Numbered from the stretch's first letter, positions 28,422-36,562 are shown. The stretch: 64,000 nt of DNA from Flavobacteriaceae bacterium (GCA_947453195.1 CANGFO010000006.1:62001-126000); one strand, 5' to 3'. Numbers and translations: made by a program. Notes: a model not told the origin generated them from the sequence alone.

Positions 28422-28542
28422 AAAGCGAGTGCAAATATAAAAACAAATAATCGGTTCTCAAAATGTTTTTAATTATTAATTTAATTAATTTTCACATCGA
28501 TATTTCTAATAGTAATATTAGGGATATATTTCAATAAAAACT

Positions 28543-28550
28543 TACCTTTG
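28543..28550 (+). promoter_or_regulatory. -7 box of trxB
   Basis: TACCTTTG matches TAnnTTTG and lies 21 bases before the trxB start codon. No upstream TTG at the usual distance was found. Confidence 0.55.
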
Positions 28551-28571
28551 TATTTCTTAATATTATAAGTT

Positions 28572-29519
28572 ATGTCTGATACTATCGAAAAAATCAAATG
28601 CCTAATTATTGGCTCAGGACCAGCGGGATATACTGCTGCCATATATGCTTCAAGAGCAAACATGTATCCAGTATTGTACCAAGGTACACAACCTGGAGGA
28701 CAATTAACAACCACTAATGAAGTTGAAAATTTCCCGGGAAATCCAGAAGGAATTACTGGACCTCAAATGATGATCAACCTGCAAGAGCAAGCGCAACGAT
28801 TTGGAACAGATGTAAGAGATGGTTGGGTTACCAAAGTAGATTTTTCAGGGCCGGTACATAAAGTATGGATCAACGACGAGAAAGAAATTCATTGCGATAC
28901 CATAATTATTTCTACAGGTGCTTCTGCTAAATATTTAGGATTGGACTCCGAACAACATTATTTAAAAATGGGTGGTGGCGTTTCGGCATGTGCGGTTTGT
29001 GATGGCTTTTTCTACCGCAATCAAGAAGTAGTAATTGTAGGTGCTGGAGATTCGGCTTGCGAAGAAGCACATTACTTATCTAAACTTTGTAAAAAAGTAA
29101 CTATGTTGGTGCGTAGCGAGCAATTTAGAGCTTCTAAAATCATGGCAGAGCGTGTACGAAAAACCGAAAACATCGAGATTTTATTAAATACCGAAACCGA
29201 TGAAGTATTAGGTGACGGACAAGTTGTAACTGCTGTTCGTGTTAAAAACAGAGTAACTGGTGCAACCCAAGAAATTCCAGCAACTGGATTTTTTGTAGCT
29301 ATTGGACACAAACCAAATACAGATATTTTCAAAGATTATTTAACACTAGACGAAACTGGTTATATTGTGAATACTCCAGGCACTTCTAAAACGAATGTTG
29401 CGGGTGTATTTGTTGGTGGTGATGCTGCCGATCATGTGTACCGCCAAGCAATTACTGCCGCAGGAACCGGTTGTATGGCTGCTTTGGACGCCGAACGCTA
29501 TTTGGCAAGTAAAGAGTAA
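28572..29519 (+). CDS. trxB: Thioredoxin-disulfide reductase
   Basis: This FAD enzyme reduces thioredoxin with NADPH. The 315 residues have the FAD motif GSGPAGYTAAIYASRA, the redox pair CAVC (about residue 140) and the NADPH motif GAGDSACEEAHYLS. A C-terminal FAD motif (AGVFVGGDAADHVYRQAITAAGTGCMAALDAE) completes the fold. The start MSDTIEKIKCLIIGSGPAG is normal. A terminator follows. Confidence 0.97.
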   Translation: MSDTIEKIKCLIIGSGPAGYTAAIYASRANMYPVLYQGTQPGGQLTTTNEVENFPGNPEGITGPQMMINLQEQAQRFGTDVRDGWVTKVDFSGPVHKVWINDEKEIHCDTIIISTGASAKYLGLDSEQHYLKMGGGVSACAVCDGFFYRNQEVVIVGAGDSACEEAHYLSKLCKKVTMLVRSEQFRASKIMAERVRKTENIEILLNTETDEVLGDGQVVTAVRVKNRVTGATQEIPATGFFVAIGHKPNTDIFKDYLTLDETGYIVNTPGTSKTNVAGVFVGGDAADHVYRQAITAAGTGCMAALDAERYLASKE

Positions 29520-29540
29520 TTACCAAACTTATTTATATAA

Positions 29541-29568
29541 AAAAGGAGCTGAATTTCAGCTCCTTTTT
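29541..29568 (+). terminator. Terminator after trxB
   Basis: AAAAGGAGCTGAA and TTCAGCTCCTTTT form a perfect 13-base stem, 22 bases after the trxB stop codon. Confidence 0.9.
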
Positions 29569-29584
29569 AGTTTATTACATGGGC

Positions 29585-29601
29585 ACGGATTGCAAATCCG
29601 C
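29585..29601. repeat. Small palindrome at the left edge of the accessory island
   Basis: CGGATT-GCA-AATCCG (29586-29600) is a perfect inverted repeat, GC-rich compared with its AT-rich surroundings. It marks the junction between the core gene trxB and the accessory island. Its role is unknown. Confidence 0.5.
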
Positions 29602-29692
29602 GCTATCAGGTTCTTTCTCTATTTTCTCGTTTTGCGTATTTTAATAAAGCAAATTGGTCTTCATAATAAAGAAATTCAAACTCATAGTTTGT

Positions 29693-30106
29693 TTAGTATT
29701 GTGAAGACTTTCCAAGCACAGCGTCTTCATAGCCCGATTTATATACATAAACGTCCGCACCCGTAATATCTTGATGATTTCCCAAAAAATATTGATATGA
29801 CGGAGCTGAAGGGTCGCCATAATTTAACGAACCATCTTGATATCCTGCACGGTAAGCTTTTTTTGACACTTCTAAACTTGCATCATTAGTTGATGAACTA
29901 TCGTTATTACTTGAATTACTTGACTTATTCCCATTAGCATTTGCAATTACTGCAAACGCAAAAATACCTGTAACAATCCATCTAGTTGACTTAGACCACA
30001 TTTCATTTTTCCACATAAGATACAGCCCAACAGGGAAGAAAAAAATTAATAACAAGATAACTGGAGTTGTTTTTTGATGCCATTTAAGTTCTGTTTTATT
30101 TTCCAT
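29693..30106 (-). CDS. Small two-helix membrane protein of unknown function
   Basis: The 137 residues begin MENKTELKWHQKTTP and have two membrane helices (about 14-33 and 41-58). A Ser/Asn linker follows, then a soluble domain of about 60 residues rich in Gly, Tyr and Asp (AYRAGYQDGSLNYG, then KSGYEDAVLG). The two-helix head resembles one found in many small bacterial membrane proteins; no function is known to me. It is the leftmost gene of the accessory island, with an attC-like palindrome 184 bases upstream. Confidence 0.7.
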   Translation of the reverse strand: MENKTELKWHQKTTPVILLLIFFFPVGLYLMWKNEMWSKSTRWIVTGIFAFAVIANANGNKSSNSSNNDSSSTNDASLEVSKKAYRAGYQDGSLNYGDPSAPSYQYFLGNHQDITGADVYVYKSGYEDAVLGKSSQY

Positions 30107-30290
30107 AAATTAATTATTTTTGATTTTTCAATTTCCTACTCATTTGGCTTTTCAGAATTCGCCCCGTTTTTTGAAGTTGTTTCTGGGCTCAACTTTTGTT
30201 TGTAAATTTTTCAAAATATCGTTTAAGAACTATCAAAGTTGTCCTTTGGTGGTTCTCTTGTCTGACCGTTATTTTTTTTAAACTTGCCCA

Positions 30291-30363
30291 TAACGTTTTG
30301 CGTGCAGGCGATCGTAGCCCTGTGTTGCGCCTGCGGCAGGGCTATGGCGCTTGCACGCTGTTA
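30291..30363 (-). repeat. attC-like palindrome A
   Basis: On the plus strand it reads TAAC, spacer GTTTT, GCGTGCA, g, GCG, then TAGCCCTG, loop, CAGGGCTA, then CGC, t, TGCACGC, spacer t, GTTA. The two arms pair except for four extra bases on one side next to the TAAC/GTTA ends. This is the R-box, unpaired spacer and L-box layout of integron attC sites. The terminal GTTA overlaps the stop codon of the caspase-like gene (30361-30363), as in gene cassettes. Confidence 0.6.
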
Positions 30364-31104
30364 AAGGCTGTTTAATTTTATTGCAAATGGGAAATTCATG
30401 TTTACTTCTCTATTATTCAAAGTTACAATTTTTGGATTCTGATCAAAATTTGATTTGAATTTCAAATACTGATGAGCTAAATCATTCGCCCCATTTATAG
30501 ATAATACGCTTTGATTATTTTGGTTATCATACCATTCCAGAGATGTTTTTAGCAATGAATAAGTATAATCGCCTCCTAATTCTGTATCATTACTTATTTC
30601 ATCAACAGAGCAAGAATAAGCTATAGAAATACCATCTGTACTTTCAGAAATTATTTGCATGTATTTTTCACTAGAATTTGGTTGATTTAAAGTTGATTTA
30701 AAGGATAAATATTCAGGGCCTGAGAAACTTGAGTATTCTTCAACTAAGGATTTTCGGCAAGTATCAATAATTATTAGTGCTTTAGGTGCTTTTATAATCG
30801 AAATTAGTTGAGAAATAGAAATTGATTCGGAGTCGTTTATTGCAATATTCGTTTCTTTTAAATCTTGATGACCATGGCCGGAAAAATATACAAGTAAGAA
30901 ATCAGTATACGTACTTTGGAATAATTCAATCAAATTTTCAGATGGGCATTTAAACAGTCCTGCAATTTCATTATCCTCCCAAGAACCACCAATAGTTGAT
31001 TTTAAAAAACTTACAAAGTGATGTAAATCTGTGTCTACGCCCTTTAAATACTGCTTAGTATTTTTTGGTCCTGGTGAACCTATCATTATAGCTTTTCTTG
31101 TCAT
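30361..31104 (-). CDS. Stand-alone caspase-like (peptidase C14) protease
   Basis: The 247 residues match the caspase/metacaspase p20 fold: a first strand (KAIMIGSPG), YFSGHGHQD with catalytic His77, and IIIDTCRKS with catalytic Cys116. There is no prodomain, repeat domain, signal peptide or membrane helix, so it is a small cytoplasmic orthocaspase. Bacterial caspases cleave after basic or acidic residues and often act in cell death or phage defence; the target here is unknown. The gene is bounded on both sides by attC-like palindromes, with 14 bases from the upstream one to the ATG and the stop codon inside the downstream one. Confidence 0.85.
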   Translation of the reverse strand: MTRKAIMIGSPGPKNTKQYLKGVDTDLHHFVSFLKSTIGGSWEDNEIAGLFKCPSENLIELFQSTYTDFLLVYFSGHGHQDLKETNIAINDSESISISQLISIIKAPKALIIIDTCRKSLVEEYSSFSGPEYLSFKSTLNQPNSSEKYMQIISESTDGISIAYSCSVDEISNDTELGGDYTYSLLKTSLEWYDNQNNQSVLSINGANDLAHQYLKFKSNFDQNPKIVTLNNREVNMNFPFAIKLNSL

Positions 31105-31118
31105 ATTTTAATTGCCTT

Positions 31119-31245
31119 TAACGTGTCGCCGCTTCACGAAGTTGCGGATTTTCAACACTTTTGATTACAAATATAGACAAAATTTAGTTTCAAAAATTAC
31201 CAATTCTGATAAATCCCAAGCCCCGCAATTTCGTGAAACGGCTGT
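31119..31245 (-). repeat. attC-like palindrome B, split by the IS
   Basis: On the plus strand the left arm is TAAC (31119-31122), GTGTCG, CCG, c, TTCACGAA, g, TTGCGG. The right arm is CCGCAA, t, TTCGTGAA, a, CGG, then CTGTTA once the IS is removed (CTGT at 31242-31245, TA at 32995-32996). Arms are separated by about 75 bases. As in palindrome A, four extra bases lie next to one TAAC end. The IS with its target duplication sits in the right arm. Confidence 0.6.
31238..31245. repeat. Target site duplication, left copy
   Basis: ACGGCTGT here equals ACGGCTGT at 32987-32994. The identity stops exactly at both ends. Removing one copy with the element restores the terminal TAAC/GTTA pairing of attC-like palindrome B. 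Confidence 0.8.
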
Positions 31246-31318
31246 GCTTGTTGCACAACTCCAACAAATATAGCAAAAAACACTTGCAAAAAAGCACAAA
31301 AAAATGTATTTTTAAACC

Positions 31319-32914
31319 ATGCAAGGAAGAAAAGAACTCATGCCAAAAATGCTCTATCAAGTTCATTTACAGGACTTGATTCCCGAGTATAATTTTTATA
31401 GATTGCTTGATAAAGCTATCGATTTTCATTTTTTATATAAAGCCACAGCCCAGTATTATGGAGACGAAGGTCAAGAAAGTATTGACCCCGTAGTATTCTT
31501 TAAAATCTGTTTGGTTGGTTATTTGAACAATATTAATTCGGATAGAAAACTCATCGAATATTGCTCCAATTGTTTGGATGTTCGTTTGTTTATTCGCTAT
31601 GACATTGATGAAGCATTGCCTTGGCACAGCACCATTAGTAGGACCCGACAGTTGTATGGAGAAGAAGTATTTTTAACCTTATTCAAATCCGTTTTAAAAC
31701 TATGCGTTTCCAAAGGGATGATTCGAGGCAAACGTCAAGCTGTAGACAGCGTTTTCATCAAAGCCAATGCCAGTATGGATAGTTTGGTAGAGAAAGAAGT
31801 TCTGGAAGATGCCAGTGCCTTTGTAAATGAATTGGAAGAAAATAGCGAATTCAAAACCACAAGCACCAGAAAGAAATTAGTAGAACAGCACCACGCTTGG
31901 AAAGAAGAAGCCTATAAAGACCAACCCAATCCCAACTTCAACATCGATAAAATAGATGAACACGGTAATTTAATACGCCCGAGATTTGTATCGAATCACA
32001 CGCATTATTCCCCCACAGATAGTGATGCAAGAGTGAGTGTAAAGCCCGGCAAAGCACGTCAATTAAACTATTTTGGACAAATTGCCGTAGACGATGCTCA
32101 TCATGTAATAACAGGTGCCTGTTCTGATTTTGCAGATAAAAGGGACAGCCAGTGTATCGAAAAAATAGTAGAACTTACAGAAAAAAACCTTAACGAAAAC
32201 GGCATTGAACTGGAAGAGCTTTTAGCCGATGGCGGTTATAGTAGTGGAGAAGCTTTAAAGTATTTGCATCAAAAAAATATCAATGCCTACATACCCAACT
32301 TCGGACAATACAAACCCGAGCGCGAAGGCTTTATTTTTAATAAAGAATTGCATCAATATGAATGTATAAAAGAAGGAGGAAACAAAGCTATTTTACCCTT
32401 TAAAGGCGAAAAAACCGATAGCAAAGGCTACACCAAACGCACGTACAGAAGTAGTGAGAGTTCTTGCAAAAATTGTCCACTGCGAGAACAATGCTGCGGA
32501 AAAACCACCAAGTTCAAAAAGATAGACGATAGCATTCATAAAGAACATTACGACCGCATGCACCAAAAACTCACACAAAACCCCTATTATGCCAAGAAAA
32601 TGGTACGTGTGAGAAGCAAAACGGTAGAACCTGTAATTGGAACATTGGTCAATTTTACCAATATGAAGCGAGTAAACACAAGAGGAATCAAGCAAGCCAA
32701 CAAACACGTTTTGATGGCAGCATTAACCTATAATCTCAAAAAATATTTGAAGTTTATCACCAAAAAAGTCAAAACAAAAGCTGGAGTTGTATGCGAAATA
32801 GAAACAAAAGCATCAATTTCTCAGAAAACCGTTTTCTATAACTTGAAAAGCTTGTTTTTAAGCCTTTCCTTTTTTACAAAACTCAACTTAAATCCAAAAA
32901 TTAACCTCGCTTAA
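31319..32914 (+). CDS. IS1182-family transposase
   Basis: The 531 residues begin MQGRKELMPKMLYQVHLQDLIPEYNFYRLLDKAIDF, matching the DUF772 N-terminal domain of IS1182/IS5-like transposases. The DDE catalytic region includes AVDSVFIKANASM (first Asp), DFADKRDSQC (second Asp) and VEPVIGTL (Glu). Between them is a cysteine cluster (CKNCPLREQC) typical of this family. The frame is uninterrupted, so the enzyme may be active. Confidence 0.95.
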   Translation: MQGRKELMPKMLYQVHLQDLIPEYNFYRLLDKAIDFHFLYKATAQYYGDEGQESIDPVVFFKICLVGYLNNINSDRKLIEYCSNCLDVRLFIRYDIDEALPWHSTISRTRQLYGEEVFLTLFKSVLKLCVSKGMIRGKRQAVDSVFIKANASMDSLVEKEVLEDASAFVNELEENSEFKTTSTRKKLVEQHHAWKEEAYKDQPNPNFNIDKIDEHGNLIRPRFVSNHTHYSPTDSDARVSVKPGKARQLNYFGQIAVDDAHHVITGACSDFADKRDSQCIEKIVELTEKNLNENGIELEELLADGGYSSGEALKYLHQKNINAYIPNFGQYKPEREGFIFNKELHQYECIKEGGNKAILPFKGEKTDSKGYTKRTYRSSESSCKNCPLREQCCGKTTKFKKIDDSIHKEHYDRMHQKLTQNPYYAKKMVRVRSKTVEPVIGTLVNFTNMKRVNTRGIKQANKHVLMAALTYNLKKYLKFITKKVKTKAGVVCEIETKASISQKTVFYNLKSLFLSLSFFTKLNLNPKINLA

Positions 32915-32935
32915 ATTGACTTAAACGAGGTTTAA
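32903..32935 (+). terminator. Terminator-like hairpin at the transposase 3' end
   Basis: AACCTCG and CGAGGTT, with further TTAA pairing inside, form a hairpin overlapping the transposase stop codon and followed by a T-rich stretch. Confidence 0.65.
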
Positions 32936-32986
32936 TTTTATTCTTTTTTTTGAAATTTTACTTTTTAGGAGAGTTGCGCAACAGCT

Positions 32987-32994
32987 ACGGCTGT
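32987..32994. repeat. Target site duplication, right copy
   Basis: ACGGCTGT is the partner of 31238-31245 and marks the right end of the IS1182-type element. Confidence 0.8.
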
Positions 32995-33008
32995 TAGCAG
33001 CTGGCTTT

Positions 33009-33260
33009 TCAATTTAAGTAAAACTTTATTCCTTTGTAAATTCCAACTAAAAATGCTAAAAAGAAAAGAATGCCAAAAATATAAGCTCCTATTTGTGCGC
33101 GAGTATATATTATATAATTTGGTAAATTTTCGGTTTCATTATTTCGTTTTTTCCGTTTTAGAAAGTAGTAAATTAAAATACATGCAAATAAAGGAAAAAC
33201 TATGTTTGTAAAGATAGCTTCATTTTCTGCAGCGGAATGTTGAACTTTTAATATTACCAT
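33009..33260 (-). CDS. Small membrane protein of unknown function
   Basis: The 83 residues begin MVILKVQHSAAENEAIFTNIVFPLFACILIYYF. There are two membrane helices (about 17-35 and 57-79) with a basic Lys/Arg/Asn loop between them. No family is recognised. The stop codon lies 12 bases from the GTTA end of attC-like palindrome B, so the gene has the position of a cassette gene, now separated from the caspase gene by the IS. Confidence 0.6.
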   Translation of the reverse strand: MVILKVQHSAAENEAIFTNIVFPLFACILIYYFLKRKKRNNETENLPNYIIYTRAQIGAYIFGILFFLAFLVGIYKGIKFYLN

Positions 33261-33581
33261 TTTTTACTTTGTTTTTTCTTTTTGGTGATTTTGTTTTTAG
33301 CCTTACAAGTCATGTTAATTCCATTAACCAATGTCTATTTTCTATTATCTATATTCAGTTAGGTTCTTGAATTCTCCGCAATTTTGTTGAGCTTGCTGCT
33401 AACTCAAATATATACGCAACTCTATTGCGCATATACATCTATTTTGGGTTGCTAACCCCAATTATATACCCTATTTTTATCAAATATATAAATTATTTTT
33501 TATTTTTCAGCATAAGATTTCTCTTACATAGGAATGACGAGGTGGTGATTAACTCTATTTTTACAAAAGACCATTACTTTT
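33261..33581. other. Intergenic stretch without a supported gene
   Basis: This AT-rich stretch lies between the small membrane gene and the repeat element near rho. It contains CCGCAATTTTGT (33377-33388), similar to the right arm of attC-like palindrome B. GCTGCTAAC (33395-33403) is the complement of GTTAGCAGC at 32993-33001. Two short hairpins are present (GCAA/TTGC near 33416-33430 and GGGTT/AACCC near 33447-33459). It looks like a degraded cassette junction. One open frame crosses it but has no coding features. Confidence 0.5.
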
Positions 33582-33691
33582 TAGCCCCGATAGGAATGGA
33601 AACAAAAAATGTCCCGATGGTTTCGGGACATTTTTTTGTTGTAAGGTATAGCGGGAAAGACGTTTACGGCAATGCGCAAACGATTCGCTTC
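33582..33691 (+). repeat. Flavobacterial 'TAGCCCCGAT...AGCGGGAAA...TTCGCTTC' element, copy 3
   Basis: This copy has TAGCCCCGAT (33582-33591), a very strong inner hairpin that doubles as the rho terminator, AGCGGGAAA (33650-33658) and TTCGCTTC (33684-33691). The last base overlaps the rho stop codon. It has the same orientation relative to the neighbouring minus-strand gene as copy 2. Confidence 0.75.
33603..33638 (-). terminator. Terminator downstream of rho
   Basis: AAAAAATGTCCCGA and TCGGGACATTTTTT form a perfect 14-base stem with a short loop and T runs on both strands. It lies 53 bases after the rho stop codon, inside repeat element copy 3. Confidence 0.9.
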
Positions 33692-35361
33692 TAATCGTTC
33701 ATAGAAATCAAAAATTCATCGTTATTTCTAGTCTTTTTGATTTTGTCGTTAATGGTATCCATAGCTTCCACTGGGTTCATGTCGGCTAAGAATTTTCTTA
33801 AAATCCACATGCGTTGCAGTGTTTTCTCGTCAAGTAACAAGTCGTCTCTACGGGTACTAGAAGAAGTCAAGTCGATCGCTGGGAAGATTCTACGGTTGGC
33901 AATCTTACGATCCAATTGCAGCTCCATGTTTCCAGTTCCTTTAAATTCTTCAAAAATTACCTCATCCATTTTAGAGCCGGTTTCGGTTAATGCTGTTGCG
34001 ATGATACTTAGCGAACCTCCGTTTTCTACATTACGAGCCGCTCCGAAGAAACGTTTTGGTTTTTGTAATGCATTGGCATCTACTCCCCCACTCAAGACCT
34101 TACCAGATGCCGGTTGCACCGTATTGTAAGCTCTTGCTAAACGGGTAATTGAATCTAAAAGAATCACAACATCGTGACCACATTCTACCAATCGTTTTGC
34201 TTTTTCAAGCACTATATTAGCGATTTTTACGTGTTCTTGCGGCTCTCTATCAAAGGTAGAAGCAATTACCTCTCCACGCACACTGCGTTGCATGTCGGTT
34301 ACCTCCTCTGGACGCTCGTCAATCAATAAAACAATTAAATATACTTCGGGATGATTGGCAGCTATGGCATTGGCAATATCCTTAAGCAACATGGTTTTAC
34401 CGGTTTTTGGCTGTGCCACAATCATTCCACGTTGTCCTTTACCAATTGGCGAAAACAAATCGATTACTCGAGTCGAAATACTGGCTTGCTTGTCGGCAAT
34501 ATTGAATTTTTCTTTAGGGAAAATTGGTGTTAAGTGATCAAAAGAAACACGATCACGAACCACTTGCGGATCGTGTCCGTTAATTTTTAACACCCGCACC
34601 AAAGGGAAAAACTTCTCTCCTTCTTTTGGTGGGCGCACTACTCCTTTTACGGTATCTCCGGTTTTTAATCCGAATAAACGAATTTGTGAAGTAGACAAAT
34701 AAATATCATCTGGCGAAGCCAAATAGTTATAATCGGAAGATCTTAAAAATCCGTAGCCATCGGGCATCATTTCTAAAACACCTTCACTTTCAATGATTCC
34801 GTCAAACTCATAATCAGAATCTCTAAAATTGGGGCTTTTTTTAGCTTTAAAATTCGGATTTTGATTTGGGTTTTGGTTTGGATTCTGATTTGGATTTTTA
34901 TGCTTTTGATTTGGATTAAATGGCTTTGCAGGCGCATCGGCATTTGTCTCTCCTTCTGGAGCAACTGGTTCTTCTGTTGCTACTGCTTCAGCATTTGTTT
35001 CGGCAGCCTCTGGTTGATTTTGCTTAACAAATTTCGGTTTCTTTTGGAAACGTTCATTTTTAACTGGAGTGACTGCTTCGGCAGGAGTTTCTTTAACTGG
35101 CTCTTCCGAAAATAAATCAGTAGAATTTGCTTCGGGTTTAGCTGCATCAACAGGCGAAATTCGAGCTCTTTTTACTTTATCCTCTTTAGCAGGAGCAGGA
35201 CTTGCAACATCGGCTGGCTTAGCCGCCGCTTCTTGATGTGCTAAAATTTGATCAATTAAGACCTCTTTTTTTACGCCGTTAAATTTTATGGTTTTTGCCA
35301 ATTTGGCAATTTCTTGAAGTTCGGATAACTTCATTCCTTTTAATGCTGAACTATCAAACAT
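33691..35361 (-). CDS. rho: Transcription termination factor Rho with extended N-terminus
   Basis: Rho is an RNA-dependent hexameric ATPase that ends transcription. The 556 residues begin with a SAP-like helical segment ([29 protein letters not shown]). About 130 residues of Ala/Pro/Glu/Asn/Gln-rich sequence with NPNQ repeats follow. The RNA-binding cold-shock domain comes next ([20 protein letters not shown]), then the ATPase core with AQPKTGKT (Walker A) and [15 protein letters not shown]. The long disordered insert is common in Bacteroidota Rho and may drive condensation. Confidence 0.96.
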   Translation of the reverse strand: MFDSSALKGMKLSELQEIAKLAKTIKFNGVKKEVLIDQILAHQEAAAKPADVASPAPAKEDKVKRARISPVDAAKPEANSTDLFSEEPVKETPAEAVTPVKNERFQKKPKFVKQNQPEAAETNAEAVATEEPVAPEGETNADAPAKPFNPNQKHKNPNQNPNQNPNQNPNFKAKKSPNFRDSDYEFDGIIESEGVLEMMPDGYGFLRSSDYNYLASPDDIYLSTSQIRLFGLKTGDTVKGVVRPPKEGEKFFPLVRVLKINGHDPQVVRDRVSFDHLTPIFPKEKFNIADKQASISTRVIDLFSPIGKGQRGMIVAQPKTGKTMLLKDIANAIAANHPEVYLIVLLIDERPEEVTDMQRSVRGEVIASTFDREPQEHVKIANIVLEKAKRLVECGHDVVILLDSITRLARAYNTVQPASGKVLSGGVDANALQKPKRFFGAARNVENGGSLSIIATALTETGSKMDEVIFEEFKGTGNMELQLDRKIANRRIFPAIDLTSSSTRRDDLLLDEKTLQRMWILRKFLADMNPVEAMDTINDKIKKTRNNDEFLISMND

Positions 35362-35553
35362 AAATGTTTATTAAATATATTTTTTTTTGGGAAATAAGTG
35401 ACAATACAATGTTGTGTGGTAATTTTTTCTTGTGAAAACATCCGTGTTTATGAAGTACTTACGGATTTCTATTGCAATAATACGAATAAATTTCATTCGA
35501 GCAATAGTTTTTTAGAAAAAGAAAATATATTTTTGCTACACAATTTAGTAATT

Positions 35554-35967
35554 ATGTTACAACGAATTCAAACCGTTTATTTAGCAATTGTATTTATTCT
35601 TGCCGGAATTCTTCCGTTTGTATTTCCATTATGGAAAACTATCGGTGGTAAAGATTTCTACTTTATGAATGCCATGTTATACCAAATACTACTTGGATTG
35701 AGTACTACACTTGCGTTAATTAGCATCATTACTTTCAAAAAAAGACAGCAACAATTTGTTTTAAACAGATTGAATATGATATTAAATTTAATTTTATTAG
35801 GATTGTTTGTTACTCGTTCCCTAAATCTATCCGGAGGAACTGCTACAGTTTCGGAGAAGGGTATTGGGATGTTTCTACCTATCTTTTCTATCGTTTTTCT
35901 AGTCTTGGCTAACAAGGCTATTAAGAAGGATGAAGATCTCGTAAAATCTGTGGACCGATTGAGATAA
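35554..35967 (+). CDS. DUF4293 integral membrane protein
   Basis: The ATG at 35554 gives MLQRIQTVYLAIVFILAGILPFVFPLW, the family N-terminus. The frame is open upstream to 35398, but a TATTTTTG box at 35528-35535 places the promoter inside that part. The 137 residues have four membrane helices and a short charged tail (KKDEDLVKSVDRLR). The function of DUF4293 is unknown; it is limited to Bacteroidota. It is divergent from rho. Confidence 0.88.
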   Translation: MLQRIQTVYLAIVFILAGILPFVFPLWKTIGGKDFYFMNAMLYQILLGLSTTLALISIITFKKRQQQFVLNRLNMILNLILLGLFVTRSLNLSGGTATVSEKGIGMFLPIFSIVFLVLANKAIKKDEDLVKSVDRLR

Positions 35968-35996
35968 ACCTATAAACTTAGTTTATTAGTGCGAAG

Positions 35997-36024
35997 AAAA
36001 TCCCGAACGAAAGTTTGGGATTTT
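35997..36024. terminator. Bidirectional terminator between DUF4293 and phosphoesterase genes
   Basis: AAAATCCCGAAC and GTTTGGGATTTT form a stem with one mismatch, between two convergent genes, with T runs on both strands. Confidence 0.8.
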
Positions 36025-36037
36025 TTTGTTTAACCTG

Positions 36038-36532
36038 TTACTTCTTCCCTATTTCGATTACTTCTAAATTTGAAATTTTATCGCCTTCTATTTCAAAACG
36101 AAGCATAGTTCGAATTTGGTGAAAGCCTGAAATCCCAGCTGCACCAGGATTCATATGGAGTAAATTCAGACTTTTGTCAAACTGTACTTTTAATATGTGT
36201 GAATGCCCACAAATAAATAATTTAGGCGGATTGGTCCTAAGTTCTTCTCGAATGGCTTGGTTGTATTTTCCGGGATAACCACCAATATGGGTTATCCAAA
36301 CATCAACTCCTTCACACATAAACCGATTGTGCAACGGAAACTCCATTCGGGCTTTATCATCGTCGATGTTTCCAAATACCGCTCGCAATGGCTTTATACT
36401 TTTTATAGTATCGGCAACAATCAAACTCCCAATATCGCCTGCATGCCATACTTCATCTGCTTGATTCACATATTTTAATATGGTATCATCAATATGACTG
36501 TGGGTATCGGAAAGTAATAGAATTTTCATCAT
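36038..36532 (-). CDS. YfcE/MJ0936-type metallophosphoesterase
   Basis: The start at 36530-36532 gives MMKILLLSDTHSHIDDTILK. The open frame extends to 36586, but that part is a repeat-like sequence. The 164 residues carry the four metal motifs DTHSH, GDIGS, GNIDD and GHSH. It belongs to the small YfcE-type phosphodiesterase family, usually Mn-dependent; the natural substrate is unknown. The gene is convergent with DUF4293. Confidence 0.88.
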   Translation of the reverse strand: MMKILLLSDTHSHIDDTILKYVNQADEVWHAGDIGSLIVADTIKSIKPLRAVFGNIDDDKARMEFPLHNRFMCEGVDVWITHIGGYPGKYNQAIREELRTNPPKLFICGHSHILKVQFDKSLNLLHMNPGAAGISGFHQIRTMLRFEIEGDKISNLEVIEIGKK

Positions 36533-36535
36533 GTT

Positions 36536-36562
36536 GTCATTGCGAAGAACAAAGAAATCTAG
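36536..36562 (+). repeat. GTCATTGCGA-type interspersed repeat, partial
   Basis: TTGTCATTGCGAAGAAC followed by AAAGAAATCT resembles the GTCATTGCGAGGAACGAAGCAATC repeat scattered in many bacterial genomes. It lies just upstream of the phosphoesterase start. It is a degenerate single copy here. Confidence 0.45.

Larger units (their letters stand above)
31246..32986 (+). mobile_element. IS1182-type insertion sequence
   Basis: The 1741-bp element is framed by 8-bp direct repeats. Its ends are imperfect inverted repeats with the core GTTGCACAACTC on the left (from 31250) and GTTGCGCAACTC on the complemented right end (to 32982). It contains one transposase gene and a terminator-like hairpin near the right end. 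The element looks intact and therefore fairly young. Exact ends are inferred from the target duplication. Confidence 0.85.

Noticed and set aside
29395..29766. Open frame of 123 codons overlapping trxB
   Set aside because: It overlaps trxB in another frame and reads through the trxB terminator; codon use is unlike a real gene.
32993..33403. GTTAGCAGC / GCTGCTAAC as ends of a second small mobile element
   Set aside because: The 9-base match is short, and no transposase or target duplication goes with it; a degraded cassette junction explains it as well.
33425..33694. Open frame of 89 codons upstream of rho
   Set aside because: It runs through a hairpin-rich, AT-rich stretch and repeat element copy 3, has no ribosome or promoter context, and gives no protein-like sequence.
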